Position numbers and translations under genes: made by a program | Notes under the pieces: model-generated | What the model was told of the DNA's origin: nothing | What the model saw: only the letters and a program-made list of their open reading frames with translations | Database searches by the model: none | Shown: positions 25,350 through 34,728 of the stretch, piece after piece | How positions within the stretch are numbered: position 1 is the stretch's first letter | How the letters are laid out: every line of letters begins with the position of its first letter | Assembly (NCBI GenBank): GCA_913009875.1 | Contig: CAJVYS010000005.1 | Location: 1 to 54,004, forward strand | DNA from: an uncultured Gammaproteobacteria bacterium | GTDB lineage: Bacteria; Pseudomonadota; Gammaproteobacteria; SZUA-152 | Direction of reading: 5' to 3' | Length of the DNA: 54,004 nucleotides

Positions 25350-26039
25350 ATGTCAATGATTCTGCTGCTCAACAAGCCCTTCGATGTTCTCTGCCAGTTC
25401 ACGGATGCAGACAATCGTCACACCCTGGCCGACTTTGTCGACGCCCCCGGGGTCTATCCGGCCGGGCGCCTGGATCGTGACAGTGAAGGTCTGGTGATCC
25501 TCACTGACGACGGTGGCCTGCAACACCGCATCAGCCACCCCCGCCACAAACTGGCCAAAACCTACTGGGTGCAGGTCGAAGGCGAACCGGATCAGCATGC
25601 GCTGGATCAGCTGCGCCGGGGCGTGCCGCTCAAGGACGGCATGACCGCACCCGCGCAGGCCCGGCTGATTGCCGAGCCCGACATCTGGTCACGCACACCG
25701 CCGGTGCGTTACCGCGCCAGCATCCCCACCCGCTGGATCGAGCTGACTCTTCACGAGGGCCGCAACCGCCAGGTGCGGCGCATGACCGCGGCAGTCGGGC
25801 ACCCGACCCTGCGCCTGCTACGTGTGCGCATTGGACCATGGTCGCTGGACGGCCTGATGCCCGGCCAGTGGCGGGAGGCGCAAATGCCCGACGAATGGCG
25901 TAAAATGCCGCCCCATGAAAAGGAAACCCGGGCTCGGCATCGCCGCCCTCATCATACATCCCGTCATAAGGCTTCCTGTCATAAAGAAAGTCCCGCCCCG
26001 GGGCGCAGCGGGAAAAACCGGCGGCCTCCACGTGATTAA
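25350..26039 (+). CDS. rluE: 23S rRNA pseudouridine synthase E (RluE-type)
   Basis: A 229-residue RsuA/RluB/E/F-family synthase lacking the S4 domain, as RluE does. It begins [16 protein letters not shown] and has the catalytic loop [14 protein letters not shown] with its Asp nucleophile, then [15 protein letters not shown] and [24 protein letters not shown]. RluE modifies U2457 in E. coli 23S rRNA. The last 40 or so residues are a basic His/Arg/Lys tail not typical of the family. Start ATG 25350 (or 25356); the frame upstream to 25227 is not conserved. mnmA follows after 15 bp. Confidence 0.9.
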   Translation: MSMILLLNKPFDVLCQFTDADNRHTLADFVDAPGVYPAGRLDRDSEGLVILTDDGGLQHRISHPRHKLAKTYWVQVEGEPDQHALDQLRRGVPLKDGMTAPAQARLIAEPDIWSRTPPVRYRASIPTRWIELTLHEGRNRQVRRMTAAVGHPTLRLLRVRIGPWSLDGLMPGQWREAQMPDEWRKMPPHEKETRARHRRPHHTSRHKASCHKESPAPGRSGKNRRPPRD

Positions 26040-26054
26040 GGACATTCATTAGCC

Positions 26055-27191
26055 ATGACAGCATCGGCCAACAACTCGCCAAACCCTGCAGTCGCGCCCC
26101 CCATGCCCCTGCACAATATTCTGGTCGGCGTCTCCGGTGGCGTGGACTCCGCCGTGGCAACCTACCTGCTGCGCGAGCAGGGCTTCGAGGTGCAGGGCAT
26201 GTTCATGAAGAACTGGGACGAAGACGACACAGCGGGCTATTGCTCGGCCGCGGTGGATCTTGAAGACGCCAGCAGTGTCTGCGAACAACTGGGCATCGAA
26301 CTGCATACACGCAATTTTTCCAGCGAATACTGGGACCATGTGTTCAGCTATTTTCTCGACGAATACCGCGCCGGCCGCACCCCGAACCCGGACGTCCTTT
26401 GCAACCGGGAAATCAAATTCAAGACCTTTCTTGAGCATGCCCTGATGCTCGGTGCCGATCACATCGCCACCGGCCATTACGCGCGAGTGGAATACCGTGG
26501 CGGCCACTATCGTCTGTTGAAGGCCCGTGACGGCAACAAGGATCAGACCTATTTCCTGCATGCCCTCGGCCAGCAACAGCTGCAACGGGCGCTGTTTCCA
26601 CTGGGCGAACTGTGCAAACCGGACGTGCGCCGCATCGCCGAACAGCAGGGTTTCACCAATGCGGCAAAAAAGGACAGCACCGGAATCTGCTTCATCGGCG
26701 AACGCAAATTCAAGCAATTTCTCAGCCGCTTCCTGCCCGCCCGGCACGGCGAGATGCGCACCCCGGAAGGCGAGCTGATCGGCCGGCACGATGGACTGAT
26801 GTATTACACCCTGGGTCAGCGTCAGGGCCTGGGCATCGGTGGCAGCCAGGGCGGCAGCGGTGATCCCTGGTATGTGATAGGCAAGGATCTCGACAACAAT
26901 ATTCTCATCGTCGCCCAGGGCCATGATCATCCACTGTTGTTCCGCTCCGAACTCACGGCCAACCAATTGAACTGGATTGCCGAGCGGCCCGCAGCACTGC
27001 CCTTCCACTGCATGGCCAAGACCCGCTATCGCCAGGCGGACCAGGCCTGCACAATTACTGAGCTGGGAGCCGAACTGGACGGGGACCACTGCCAGGTCCG
27101 CTTTGAACAGCCGCAGCGCGCCATCACTCCGGGCCAGTCGGTAGTGTTCTATCTGGGCGATGAATGCCTTGGCGGTGGTGTCATCAAATAA
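26055..27191 (+). CDS. mnmA: tRNA-specific 2-thiouridylase MnmA
   Basis: A 378-residue MnmA. PP-loop [11 protein letters not shown], the catalytic first cysteine in [12 protein letters not shown] and the second in [13 protein letters not shown], and the [13 protein letters not shown] block are intact. It thiolates U34 of Lys, Glu and Gln tRNAs. It has a slightly long N-terminus; the Met at 26103 before [12 protein letters not shown] is an alternative start. The order mnmA-hflD is typical of gammaproteobacteria; the usual third gene purB is not here. Confidence 0.95.
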   Translation: MTASANNSPNPAVAPPMPLHNILVGVSGGVDSAVATYLLREQGFEVQGMFMKNWDEDDTAGYCSAAVDLEDASSVCEQLGIELHTRNFSSEYWDHVFSYFLDEYRAGRTPNPDVLCNREIKFKTFLEHALMLGADHIATGHYARVEYRGGHYRLLKARDGNKDQTYFLHALGQQQLQRALFPLGELCKPDVRRIAEQQGFTNAAKKDSTGICFIGERKFKQFLSRFLPARHGEMRTPEGELIGRHDGLMYYTLGQRQGLGIGGSQGGSGDPWYVIGKDLDNNILIVAQGHDHPLLFRSELTANQLNWIAERPAALPFHCMAKTRYRQADQACTITELGAELDGDHCQVRFEQPQRAITPGQSVVFYLGDECLGGGVIK

Positions 27192-27240
27192 CTGCGGGAC
27201 ACATAGCCCATCAACCCACATCGAGACCCAAGCCCACAAC

Positions 27241-27894
27241 ATGAAGTACACCAACACCGACCGCACCATTGCCCTGGCGGGCATTTTTCAGGCCACCCAG
27301 CTGGTCCACCAGCTTGCCTATACCGGCAAGGCCGATGGCGATGACTTCGAGACCTGCATCAACAGCCTGTTCCTTACCGATGTTGACACGCCGGTTGCCA
27401 CCTTTGGCGACATCACCCGCCTGCACAGCGGTCTGCAGGCACTGATCGAGCAGCTCGGCGGCAGCAGTGGCGCACCCAATCAGCCACAGCAAAACCGACA
27501 GCTGAGCACGACAAAGTACGCCATCGGCATCATGGTGCTGGAGCGCAAGCTCAGCAAGGATCCGGACATGCTCAAGGCGCTGTTCGATGGCATCGAGCAC
27601 GCCCGCAGTCAGGCCGGACATTTTTCCGCGACCCATGAAAATGTCATCGCCAGCCTGGCACACACCTACAGCCAGACCATCAGCACCCTGCGGCCAAAAA
27701 TCATGGTCAACGGCGAACACACCCATCTTGCCAATCCATCCACCGCGGATCGCATTCGCGCCCTGCTGCTGGCGGCAATCCGCGCCGCCGTGCTCTGGCG
27801 CCAGTGCCAGGGCAACCGCTGGCAGCTGTTTTTCAAACGCAAAAAGATTCTCGATGAGGCGCAGCGCCTGCTGATAAAGGCCGAGGCGGTGTAG
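27241..27894 (+). CDS. hflD: HflD, high-frequency lysogenisation protein homologue
   Basis: A 217-residue helical protein matching HflD: TIALAGIFQATQLVHQLAYTG near the N-terminus, a middle SKDPDMLKALFDGIEHARSQ, and IRAALLWRQ-like RAAVLWRQCQGNRWQLFFKR near the end. HflD is a peripheral membrane protein that modulates lambda CII in E. coli; its native role is poorly defined. The start ATG 27241 lies 49 bp after mnmA; the frame from 27160 overlaps mnmA. Confidence 0.88.
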   Translation: MKYTNTDRTIALAGIFQATQLVHQLAYTGKADGDDFETCINSLFLTDVDTPVATFGDITRLHSGLQALIEQLGGSSGAPNQPQQNRQLSTTKYAIGIMVLERKLSKDPDMLKALFDGIEHARSQAGHFSATHENVIASLAHTYSQTISTLRPKIMVNGEHTHLANPSTADRIRALLLAAIRAAVLWRQCQGNRWQLFFKRKKILDEAQRLLIKAEAV

Positions 27895-27940
27895 GCCGAT
27901 AGCCGCCGGAAACCCGGAAACAAGAAGACCCTGAAGCAAG

Positions 27941-28018
27941 TAGCCTGGGTTGAACGTAGCGAAACCCGGGGAGTTGGCACGATAGATTCCCGGGTTTCGC
28001 TACGCTCAGCCCAGGCTA
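27941..28018. repeat. Inverted repeat (tagcctgggtt type)
   Basis: Arms 27941-27970 and 27989-28018, almost perfectly complementary over 30 bp (tagcctgggttgaacgtagc on the left), with an 18-bp loop. A cruciform-forming dispersed-repeat type between convergent genes. Confidence 0.8.
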
Positions 28019-28090
28019 CGGATTTAGCCCGTAAGTTGGGGGTGAACGTTTTTTGTGAACCCCAACATTCCCGCTGGACGCAGAAACAGA

Positions 28091-28115
28091 AAGGCCCTGA
28101 ATCATTCAGGGCCTT
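28091..28115 (-). terminator. Terminator for the minus-strand porin operon
   Basis: aaggccctga-atcat-tcagggcctt, a perfect 10-bp stem. On the minus strand it is followed by ttctgtttctg, so it probably terminates the operon ending at 28162. It lies 47 bp beyond that stop codon. Confidence 0.65.
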
Positions 28116-28161
28116 ACGGTGACAAAAGCGTGGTGAAGGTGCGTAATAAACAGCTTGGCGT

Positions 28162-28590
28162 TTACTTGAGATTCAGCACCTTGACCGAATCATTCACCGA
28201 GTTTCGGTACACATAGCCCAGTGCCAGAGGCTGTTCCGCCACCCACGCCAGCATGGCTTCATCACCCTTCTTGACGATCGGCGGCGTTCCCTTGCCGGTG
28301 AAGATCCGCTTCGACCAATACGCTTTCAGCCTGGATGCACTCTTGCCGATCATCACTTCGTAGAAGATCTTTCTGACGGTGCTTTTTTCCGGCTGATCCG
28401 CGGGAATGACCTTCCCCCCGCCGGGAAAGAATTTATTCTTGCCCAGATAGATCTTTTTCACATTCTTCAGGGTCATTTCAGACAGGGGGTTGGCCGGGTT
28501 AACGATCAATACGACCTCGTCAGCCTGGGCAGCAGTGGCGGCAAAAATCAATACCGCCATCAGCATCAGCGTACTCACATAGGTTTTCAT
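28162..28590 (-). CDS. Small secreted phosphate-binding-like protein (PBP-like)
   Basis: A 142-residue protein with a signal peptide (MKTYVSTLMLMAVLIFAATAAQA) and a core seen in small PstS-like periplasmic proteins: VVLIVNPANPLSEMTLKNVKKIYLGK, WSKRIFTGKGTPP and a C-terminal ALGYVYRNSVNDSVKVL. It is much shorter than full PstS, covering about half of a two-lobed binding protein, so ligand binding is uncertain. It is 12 bp downstream of the porin gene and surely in the same operon. Possibly a small-anion sensor or binding partner. Confidence 0.75.
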   Translation of the reverse strand: MKTYVSTLMLMAVLIFAATAAQADEVVLIVNPANPLSEMTLKNVKKIYLGKNKFFPGGGKVIPADQPEKSTVRKIFYEVMIGKSASRLKAYWSKRIFTGKGTPPIVKKGDEAMLAWVAEQPLALGYVYRNSVNDSVKVLNLK

Positions 28591-28602
28591 GCTTCATGAC
28601 TC

Positions 28603-29661
28603 CTAAAAGACCAGCTCCAGTGCGACGCCGTAAATGAGAACATTATCCTCATCCGGCTTGGTATTAAACAGGCCGTAGCCACCATCATCATTGGGGTTAT
28701 CTCCCGGTGTCACCTGTTTAACATCGACCTTCAGGGCCGTATTCGAGGTCAACTCCGTGCGCAGTCCGAGGGTGATTTCCTCCTGCCCCCAACCCCCATT
28801 CACATCCCAATGGCCATAGGTCACATGGGGCATGAAGTCCCCAAAGCGGTACCCCATCATGGCATAACCGGTTGTGGTCTTCATCCTGTCTACGCCCATG
28901 GTGGAACGACCGATCTCGGCGCTGAAAACAAGGCTTTCCATGTCCAGACCAATGCCTGCGGCATAGGTGGTGTGCTGTTTGTTATTCATGGGGGCTCTAG
29001 GACCCGTTTCAATCTCCATGATACCCGTGGTGGCACTTAACTGGAGGCGTAGCATGTCCGCCCAGTTAAAGCCCAGCTTGGCGCCAATCAACTGGTTGAG
29101 ATGGCCATCCGGCACATCCAGCAAACCACCAAAAAGATTGAAGTCGAATTCTGTCTCATCGCCGATCGAGGTAAATACCAAGCCGACGCCGCTATAGGAA
29201 ATCGGCGTCATATTTGGCCCAATGGCATTCTGATTATAGAAGGCCTCCGGCGCACGTATCCAGGGATAGGTATAACCCACCTCGGCATATTCGTTATACA
29301 ACCCGACCGGGTATTTAATTTCACCCACGTTGACGGCAAACCCGTCGGAGTAGTCATAGGTGGCGTAGGCCCAGTCCATCTCCATGCTGTAATCTTCGAC
29401 GCCCTTGGCCTTCATCTGCGCCGCAAAACGCCATTTTTCATCGACCTGGGTCGTCACGGTCAGGCCCAGGCGGGTGTCCTTGGTGGTGCCTTTGTCAGAG
29501 ATATCGCCAGAATAATGGACATCCTCACCCGCACCGGATGTCGCCATGTAGGCACCGGTCAAAAAACCATGCCATTGGATCTCACCAATTTCTCCCCCAC
29601 TCGCCGTAAACGGCGCAGCTACGCATAAGGTAGCTATGCAAAATCGCCCTAACTTGTTCAT
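28603..29661 (-). CDS. Outer-membrane porin-like beta-barrel protein
   Basis: A 352-residue protein with a signal peptide (MNKLGRFCIATLCVAAPFTASG) and alternating hydrophobic/polar strands throughout (WRFAAQMKAKGVEDYSMEMD, YGHWDVNGGWGQEEITLGLR). It ends in the aromatic residue expected for Bam-assembled barrels (ALELVF). The start ATG 29661 follows aggagg; the frame from 29694 is rejected. It forms an operon with the small phosphate-binding-like protein. Substrate is unknown. Confidence 0.75.
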   Translation of the reverse strand: MNKLGRFCIATLCVAAPFTASGGEIGEIQWHGFLTGAYMATSGAGEDVHYSGDISDKGTTKDTRLGLTVTTQVDEKWRFAAQMKAKGVEDYSMEMDWAYATYDYSDGFAVNVGEIKYPVGLYNEYAEVGYTYPWIRAPEAFYNQNAIGPNMTPISYSGVGLVFTSIGDETEFDFNLFGGLLDVPDGHLNQLIGAKLGFNWADMLRLQLSATTGIMEIETGPRAPMNNKQHTTYAAGIGLDMESLVFSAEIGRSTMGVDRMKTTTGYAMMGYRFGDFMPHVTYGHWDVNGGWGQEEITLGLRTELTSNTALKVDVKQVTPGDNPNDDGGYGLFNTKPDEDNVLIYGVALELVF

Positions 29662-29994
29662 GCAGGTACTCCTCCTGGTCTCATCAAACTTCAATTATCC
29701 ATGCATAACCATCACCATCGGCAGGCACATGGAAAACTTTACAGTGCTTCTGATTAACGTGAAGCACCTTCGGACAGGGATATCCCCCATTAATCCAATG
29801 GAAAATTAATGAGTGCATAATGAAAACACATATTGCACAATTGGCCAAACCATATTTGTTGCTCTCTCGTGCCCAAGCACTTACCGGTCATGGTCTTAAG
29901 ATTATTCTATGCCAGTCGATACAAGACTTGCCCCCCAGCCCGGACAGTTAGAGAGGGCTTTCACTACTTGGACCCGCAAGAAGGTAACTTCACT
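29662..29994. other. Divergent intergenic region between porin and Sel1 genes
   Basis: A 333-bp AT-richer stretch without a gene. It holds the ribosome-binding sites of both divergent genes (aggagg for the porin, aagaaggt for the Sel1 protein) and presumably their promoters. I see no strong sigma54 site or hairpin. An open frame from 29833 lacks a signal or motif before the Sel1 start at 29995. Confidence 0.5.
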
Positions 29995-30873
29995 ATGCGT
30001 CATTTCGCCACGATGCGACTTATCATCAGAACATTGTTCATTTTGCTACTATCAGCACTTGCGCCACAACTGGTGTTTGCCGATGACGACTTGCAAACGC
30101 TTCGCCAGGCCGCTGAGACGGATCAATCCGCCAAGGCCCAGTACCAGCTGGGGCTCCGGTATTTGCAGGGTAAAGAAGTCAATCAGGACAGCCGATCGGC
30201 CGTGATGTGGCTGCAGCGTGCGGCAGAACAGAATTATGCGCCGGCCCAGTATCAGCTGGGAGAGCTGTACCGGACCGGCAATGGGGTCGATATCGATGCG
30301 GCCGCGGCCGTCGAATACCTGACCAGTGCAGCCGAACAGGGATACCCTACGGCACAATACAGGCTGGGCACCCTGTATCTGACCGGCAACCTGGTTGAAC
30401 AGGATCTGATTACCGCCACAGAATGGATGGAGCTGGCATCAGAGCATGGCTATACGGAAGCCAGGCAGGCCCTGGCCGACCTTAATGAAGCGATGCCAGC
30501 CGACACCGTCACAACGCCAAGCCCAGAGGCACAACAGACAGAAGACCCTACCAACGAAGAATCCGCCCCCCCCTTGACCCTCGACACCCGTGCAGCGGAG
30601 CAGGATGATGCGGAGACGCAATATCAGCTGGGCGAAGCCTACCGAACGGGTACCGGAGAGGGCATTTCCCGCAGTTTCAAGGAGGCCGCCCGATGGTACG
30701 GGCTGGCCGCCGAACAGGGACATCCCGAGGCCCAGTACCAGCTTGGCGAGTTTTACTCCAAGGGGAGGGGCGTTAAGAAGAACAAAAAAATAGCACAAAA
30801 ATGGTACAAGGCTGCCGCCGAGCAAGGCCACGTCAAGGCCAAATACCGGCAACGTGGCTGTGGGTTTTGCTAG
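29995..30873 (+). CDS. Secreted Sel1-repeat protein
   Basis: A 292-residue protein with a signal peptide (about 1-27, LIIRTLFILLLSALAPQLVFA). Three Sel1 repeats follow in the first half (AQYQLGLRYLQGKEVNQDSRSAV, AQYQLGELYRTGNGVDIDAAAAV, AQYRLGTLYLTGNLVEQDLITA), then an acidic Pro/Thr linker, then two more (TQYQLGEAYRTGTGEG and AQYQLGEFYSKGRGVKK). Sel1 proteins act as periplasmic scaffolds. It ends in RGCGFC. The start ATG 29995 follows aagaaggt. Confidence 0.85.
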   Translation: MRHFATMRLIIRTLFILLLSALAPQLVFADDDLQTLRQAAETDQSAKAQYQLGLRYLQGKEVNQDSRSAVMWLQRAAEQNYAPAQYQLGELYRTGNGVDIDAAAAVEYLTSAAEQGYPTAQYRLGTLYLTGNLVEQDLITATEWMELASEHGYTEARQALADLNEAMPADTVTTPSPEAQQTEDPTNEESAPPLTLDTRAAEQDDAETQYQLGEAYRTGTGEGISRSFKEAARWYGLAAEQGHPEAQYQLGEFYSKGRGVKKNKKIAQKWYKAAAEQGHVKAKYRQRGCGFC

Positions 30874-30920
30874 TACTCCGACAAGGTTGTACTAGAACCT
30901 AAGCAGATATGGAAGCAAAG

Positions 30921-31694
30921 ATGAAATTACTGCTCGTCCTTTTATTGTTGATCTTTCCCCTGGTCTCGACAGCGGCGGCCTATCGCTGGGTGGATGAAAA
31001 CGGCAATGTACGTTTTGGCAGCAAGCCCGAACCGGAAAAATCTGTACCTGCCGCAAAAATTGAACCAAAAGCACCCGCCAAGGTGTCAGATAAACCCATC
31101 GGCACGAAACCGATACCGGACAAGGTGCTGCCCACTGCACCTGTCACGTCGCCCGAGGCCCGTCGCGGTATCAATTCCCCCCTATCCACACAGAGACCCC
31201 AGCACACAAAACCGGCCACAAGGGCTATGCCTGTAGATAGCGGGAAAACACCCAAACCGGCGCCTGCCAGGCCGGTATTGAAGGCCATACCCACACCCGC
31301 ACCGGTACCCAAGGTAGAGGTCAAACCCGCACCAATACCCGCGCAGAGGGCCAACAAACCACCGGCAGCCAAGCCCGTCCCGCAAAAGAAAAAAGAGAAG
31401 GTGGTCAAAACTGCACCGAAAGCCAACAAGAAGATCAGCCAGCCATCTGCCACCAAGCCCGCCAAGAAGAAACCGGCGACGAAGAAAGCCATAGCGAAGA
31501 AGGCACCCGCCCCCAAACCTGCAACCCCGGCAACAGATGCCGACACCGACAAGAATGCGGAGTTATGCGGGATGTTTACGAACTATGTCAGCAACTATCA
31601 GAACAAGCTCATAGGCTGCCAGGGAGCGACCTGTACCATCTACGAGAAATCACTGGTCAAATATCAGAAAAAACAGAAGACCTACTGCCGCTGA
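30921..31694 (+). CDS. DUF4124-type secreted protein with long Lys/Pro/Ala-rich linker
   Basis: A 257-residue protein with a signal peptide (MKLLLVLLLLIFPLVSTAAA) and a short DUF4124-like start (YRWVDENGNVRFGSKPEPEK). About 150 residues of Pro/Lys/Ala-rich low complexity follow (for example TKPAKKKPATKKAIAKKAPA), then a C-terminal domain with four cysteines (CGMFTNYVSNYQNKLIGCQG, CTIYEKSLVKYQKKQKTYCR) that may form two disulfides. The basic linker may cross or bind peptidoglycan, or bind polyanions. ATG 30921 is chosen because ggaag lies 5 bp upstream; ATG 30909 is possible. It lies 47 bp after the Sel1 gene. Confidence 0.75.
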   Translation: MKLLLVLLLLIFPLVSTAAAYRWVDENGNVRFGSKPEPEKSVPAAKIEPKAPAKVSDKPIGTKPIPDKVLPTAPVTSPEARRGINSPLSTQRPQHTKPATRAMPVDSGKTPKPAPARPVLKAIPTPAPVPKVEVKPAPIPAQRANKPPAAKPVPQKKKEKVVKTAPKANKKISQPSATKPAKKKPATKKAIAKKAPAPKPATPATDADTDKNAELCGMFTNYVSNYQNKLIGCQGATCTIYEKSLVKYQKKQKTYCR

Positions 31695-31766
31695 CCTTTT
31701 TACCTTCAGCGACTTGTCGTGCCCCTCACCCCAATCCTCTTCCAGAGAGGAGTATCAACCTCGCAT

Positions 31767-31934
31767 CGTCATGCCGGACTTTTTCCGGCATCCAGTGGTT
31801 TTACGTTCGTAGGTTGGGGTGAGGGACGAACCCCAACATGCCGAGAGTTTTGTATTGTGCGGTTTTGTTTATTTGGGGTTCGTCCCTCACCCCAATCTAC
31901 CGCACTGGATTCCGGAACAGGCCCGGAATGACGG
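31767..31934. repeat. Nested palindrome pair
   Basis: Outer imperfect arms at 31767-31798 (cgtcatgccggactttttcc) and 31903-31934 enclose a perfect inner inverted repeat, arms 31809-31836 (gtaggttggggtgagggacg) and 31873-31900. Two repeat types are nested one in the other between convergent genes. Confidence 0.85.
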
Positions 31935-31953
31935 CCGTAAGCTTGGTTAGGAC

Positions 31954-34728
31954 TTACCCGGTGCCTAACAGCTTATGGATCGTCGCCAGCATCGGGCCAC
32001 GGTCATAGGGTTTGCTGAAGAAGCTGCGAATACCCACAGCCCTGGCCGCTTCCTTGTCGACCTGTTCGCTGCATCCGCTACAGAGGATGATTGGCAACCC
32101 CGGCCGCAACTCAACAATTTCCGCCGCCAGCTCCACACCGGTCATGGCTGGCATGGTCTGATCCGTAATCACCAGATCAACCTGTTCCGGGTGCTGCTGA
32201 AAATAGCTCAGGGCCTGCCGGCTATCAGCAAAGGTCTGTATGTCATAGCCCGCCCGGGAAAGCCAGGCCCGCATGAATCCGAGAATGGCTTTTTCATCAT
32301 CCACGATCAGAATATGCTGGCCCTCCCCCCCTGCAGCCGGGACATCGGCAGCGGGATTCTCTGATGGAAGTTTTCCATCGCTCTCCACGGGCTCAAACAG
32401 AAGACGGAAACTTGTCCCCTTGCCGATGGCTGAATCGACACGGATATGCCCGTGGCATTCATGCATGATGCCATGCACCATGGATAGGCCCAACCCGGTC
32501 CCATCACCCACATTCTTGGTGGTAAAAAAAGGTTCAAACAGATGCATGAGGGTGTAGCTGTCCATTCCCTGCCCGCTGTCACTCACTACTAATTCGACAT
32601 AATCACCGCTGATTGAATCGTGACAGGAGGCACACTCGTCCCCTGCGTGACGACGAAAATTCAGCCCCACCGTCAGCTCCCCCTTACCGTGCATGGCGTC
32701 ACGGGCATTGATGCAGAGATTCATGATCAGTTGCTGTAGCTGTACCGGCTCTGCACGGATCTGCGGAAGATCTTCCACCAGTCTGTCAAACTTCAAATGG
32801 ATGCTCGCCGGCAGGGTAGCCGTGAGCATTTTGAGGGTTTCCTTGACCAACGGCACCGGATCAAGTGGCTTGGCCTGACTATCACCGGTACGGCTGAAGG
32901 TCAGCATCTGCTGAATCAGATCCCGCGCACGTTCGCCGGCGCGATACACCTGCCCCAGATACTCCTCGAGCTTTTCCTGCCCTTCACCGACACAACGAGT
33001 CATTGCCAGATCGGTGTAACCCATAATGCTGGCCAGAATATTATTGAAGTCATGGGAAATACCTGCGGTTAGCTGCCCAACCACCTCCATCTTTTGCGCC
33101 TGCTGCATACGTTCATCCATGCGGCGGCGCTCTTCCTGAACATCACGATGCTCGGTGACATCCTGCAGGTAGACCGACATCCCTTCAGGCGATGGGTAGA
33201 TATGCAACGAGAACCAACGTGACATTGGCGGATAAAAACCTTCTGAGCGCACCAGGGACTGGGTTTTCATGGCCTGATGCAGAGGTTTGAAGAAGAAACT
33301 CGCCACCTCGGGCAGGACATCCCAAATAATCTCTCCCCTGACCTCATCCCACGAGGTGTCGAACATCATGCTGGCGGTTTGATTCAAATAGGTAAAATGC
33401 CAGTCGGCGGTCAGAGAAAAGAAGCCATCGCTAATGCGATTGAGCATTTTGAACAATTCATCATTGCGTGCCGCCAGGGCTGTTTCGGCAGCCATGCGCT
33501 GCAACTCCAGTGCCGCACGCTCTGCCGCCACGCACAACAGGGCTCGATCCGTGGAAGACTCCACACAAGGTTTGTCATCCAGGGCGAATAAAATACCGAT
33601 GCATTCACCTTCGGTACCCAGCAGTCGCTCACCACGGTAACAAACGGCACCGATGTCACGCAGCATGTCATCATCCGGATAACGCTCCGCAGCCCGATCC
33701 GGAATGATCAGAGAGCGGTGATCACGACACACCTCGGCACAGGGCGTACCGGCCAGATCGTAGCTGAAGGTTTCAGCCTCATGATCCGTATCCCAGAAAC
33801 CCAGCACCTCAACACGCTTTCCGTCATCGATGAGGCGCCCGATACCCGTCCAGCGATAGCCCAGTGCTTGCGAAACAGACCGGGATATATCGTGAAAGAC
33901 ATGCTGGGAAGAGGCCGTCACGGTCAGTGACTCCAGGGCCGTGTTGATCCGCTGCCGTTCACTGATATCACGCACAATGGCAATGCACTGGCCATGATCC
34001 GGGCCTTCCGGAAAATACTGCAGGAATATTTCCACCGGTATGCGCTTGCCGGATTTGGCCACGTGCGTGGTCTCCAGGGTCAGGTGATCCCGTTCCCCCC
34101 CGATCAGCGGGGCCATCGTTTCACGGAACCGGGCTTCATCATACCCAGGCTTGATATCCAGCGGCGTCATCGCCAGCAGTTCAGGCTCCGTATAACCCAC
34201 CTGTTCCACCGCCCCCAGATTGACATACATAAATCTGAGCGTGCGCGAATCAAACAGGAATACGCAGTCCAGCGTCTGGTCGAGGATATGTTTGAAATGC
34301 GCCAGCCCCTTTTGCGCACGAATGCGATCACTCACATCGGTGCGGATCGAAATATATTGCTCAGGTTTCCCCTTTTCATTGAGCAGCGGCATGATGGTGG
34401 TCTGCACCCAATAGGAGGGACCTTCCTTGGTGCGGTTCTCAATCATCCCCTGCCAGGCATCACCATTAACAATGGTACGCCACATATCACGGAAGAAACC
34501 GTCGGAATGGACTGTCGATTTCACAATGCGATGATTCCGCCCCAGCAGCTCCTCTCTGTGGTATCCCGAAATCTCACAGAACTTGTCATTGACGTAGGTA
34601 ATCTTTCCGCTGACATCCGTGATGGAAACCACGGCATGCTCATCCAGCACCACCTGCAGGCCCTGCAATTGTGCGATCGACAAGGCCTTTTTTTCATACC
34701 GCATCGGAGAATCACTACTTGGTGCCAT
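31954..34728 (-). CDS. Hybrid sensor histidine kinase (PAS-PAS-GAF-PAS-HisKA-HATPase-REC)
   Basis: A 924-residue soluble hybrid kinase. It has two PAS domains with PAC (about 20-130, GKITYVNDKFCEISGY; about 150-260, RTLRFMYVNLGAVEQVGY), a GAF-like domain (about 280-420), a third PAS (about 430-540, FFSLTADWHFTYLNQTASMM), and H-box AGISHDFNNILASIMGY with His near 559. The ATPase has NLCINARDAM, DSGQGM and GTGLGLSMV, and a C-terminal receiver reads ILIVDDEKAILGF...DLVITDQTMPAMTG. It overlaps the HD-GYP gene by 14 bp. The two probably form one phosphorelay that controls c-di-GMP turnover. ATG 34728 is preferred to GTG 34734 because ggag precedes it. Confidence 0.92.
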   Translation of the reverse strand: MAPSSDSPMRYEKKALSIAQLQGLQVVLDEHAVVSITDVSGKITYVNDKFCEISGYHREELLGRNHRIVKSTVHSDGFFRDMWRTIVNGDAWQGMIENRTKEGPSYWVQTTIMPLLNEKGKPEQYISIRTDVSDRIRAQKGLAHFKHILDQTLDCVFLFDSRTLRFMYVNLGAVEQVGYTEPELLAMTPLDIKPGYDEARFRETMAPLIGGERDHLTLETTHVAKSGKRIPVEIFLQYFPEGPDHGQCIAIVRDISERQRINTALESLTVTASSQHVFHDISRSVSQALGYRWTGIGRLIDDGKRVEVLGFWDTDHEAETFSYDLAGTPCAEVCRDHRSLIIPDRAAERYPDDDMLRDIGAVCYRGERLLGTEGECIGILFALDDKPCVESSTDRALLCVAAERAALELQRMAAETALAARNDELFKMLNRISDGFFSLTADWHFTYLNQTASMMFDTSWDEVRGEIIWDVLPEVASFFFKPLHQAMKTQSLVRSEGFYPPMSRWFSLHIYPSPEGMSVYLQDVTEHRDVQEERRRMDERMQQAQKMEVVGQLTAGISHDFNNILASIMGYTDLAMTRCVGEGQEKLEEYLGQVYRAGERARDLIQQMLTFSRTGDSQAKPLDPVPLVKETLKMLTATLPASIHLKFDRLVEDLPQIRAEPVQLQQLIMNLCINARDAMHGKGELTVGLNFRRHAGDECASCHDSISGDYVELVVSDSGQGMDSYTLMHLFEPFFTTKNVGDGTGLGLSMVHGIMHECHGHIRVDSAIGKGTSFRLLFEPVESDGKLPSENPAADVPAAGGEGQHILIVDDEKAILGFMRAWLSRAGYDIQTFADSRQALSYFQQHPEQVDLVITDQTMPAMTGVELAAEIVELRPGLPIILCSGCSEQVDKEAARAVGIRSFFSKPYDRGPMLATIHKLLGTG

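Noticed and set aside
28021..28161. tRNA or small RNA gene
   Set aside because: The only structure is a terminator-like stem; no tRNA cloverleaf or known RNA was recognised here or elsewhere in the window.
29833..29994. N-terminal extension of the Sel1 protein
   Set aside because: It would place 54 residues without homology before a clear signal peptide, and a good ribosome-binding site directly precedes the Met at 29995.
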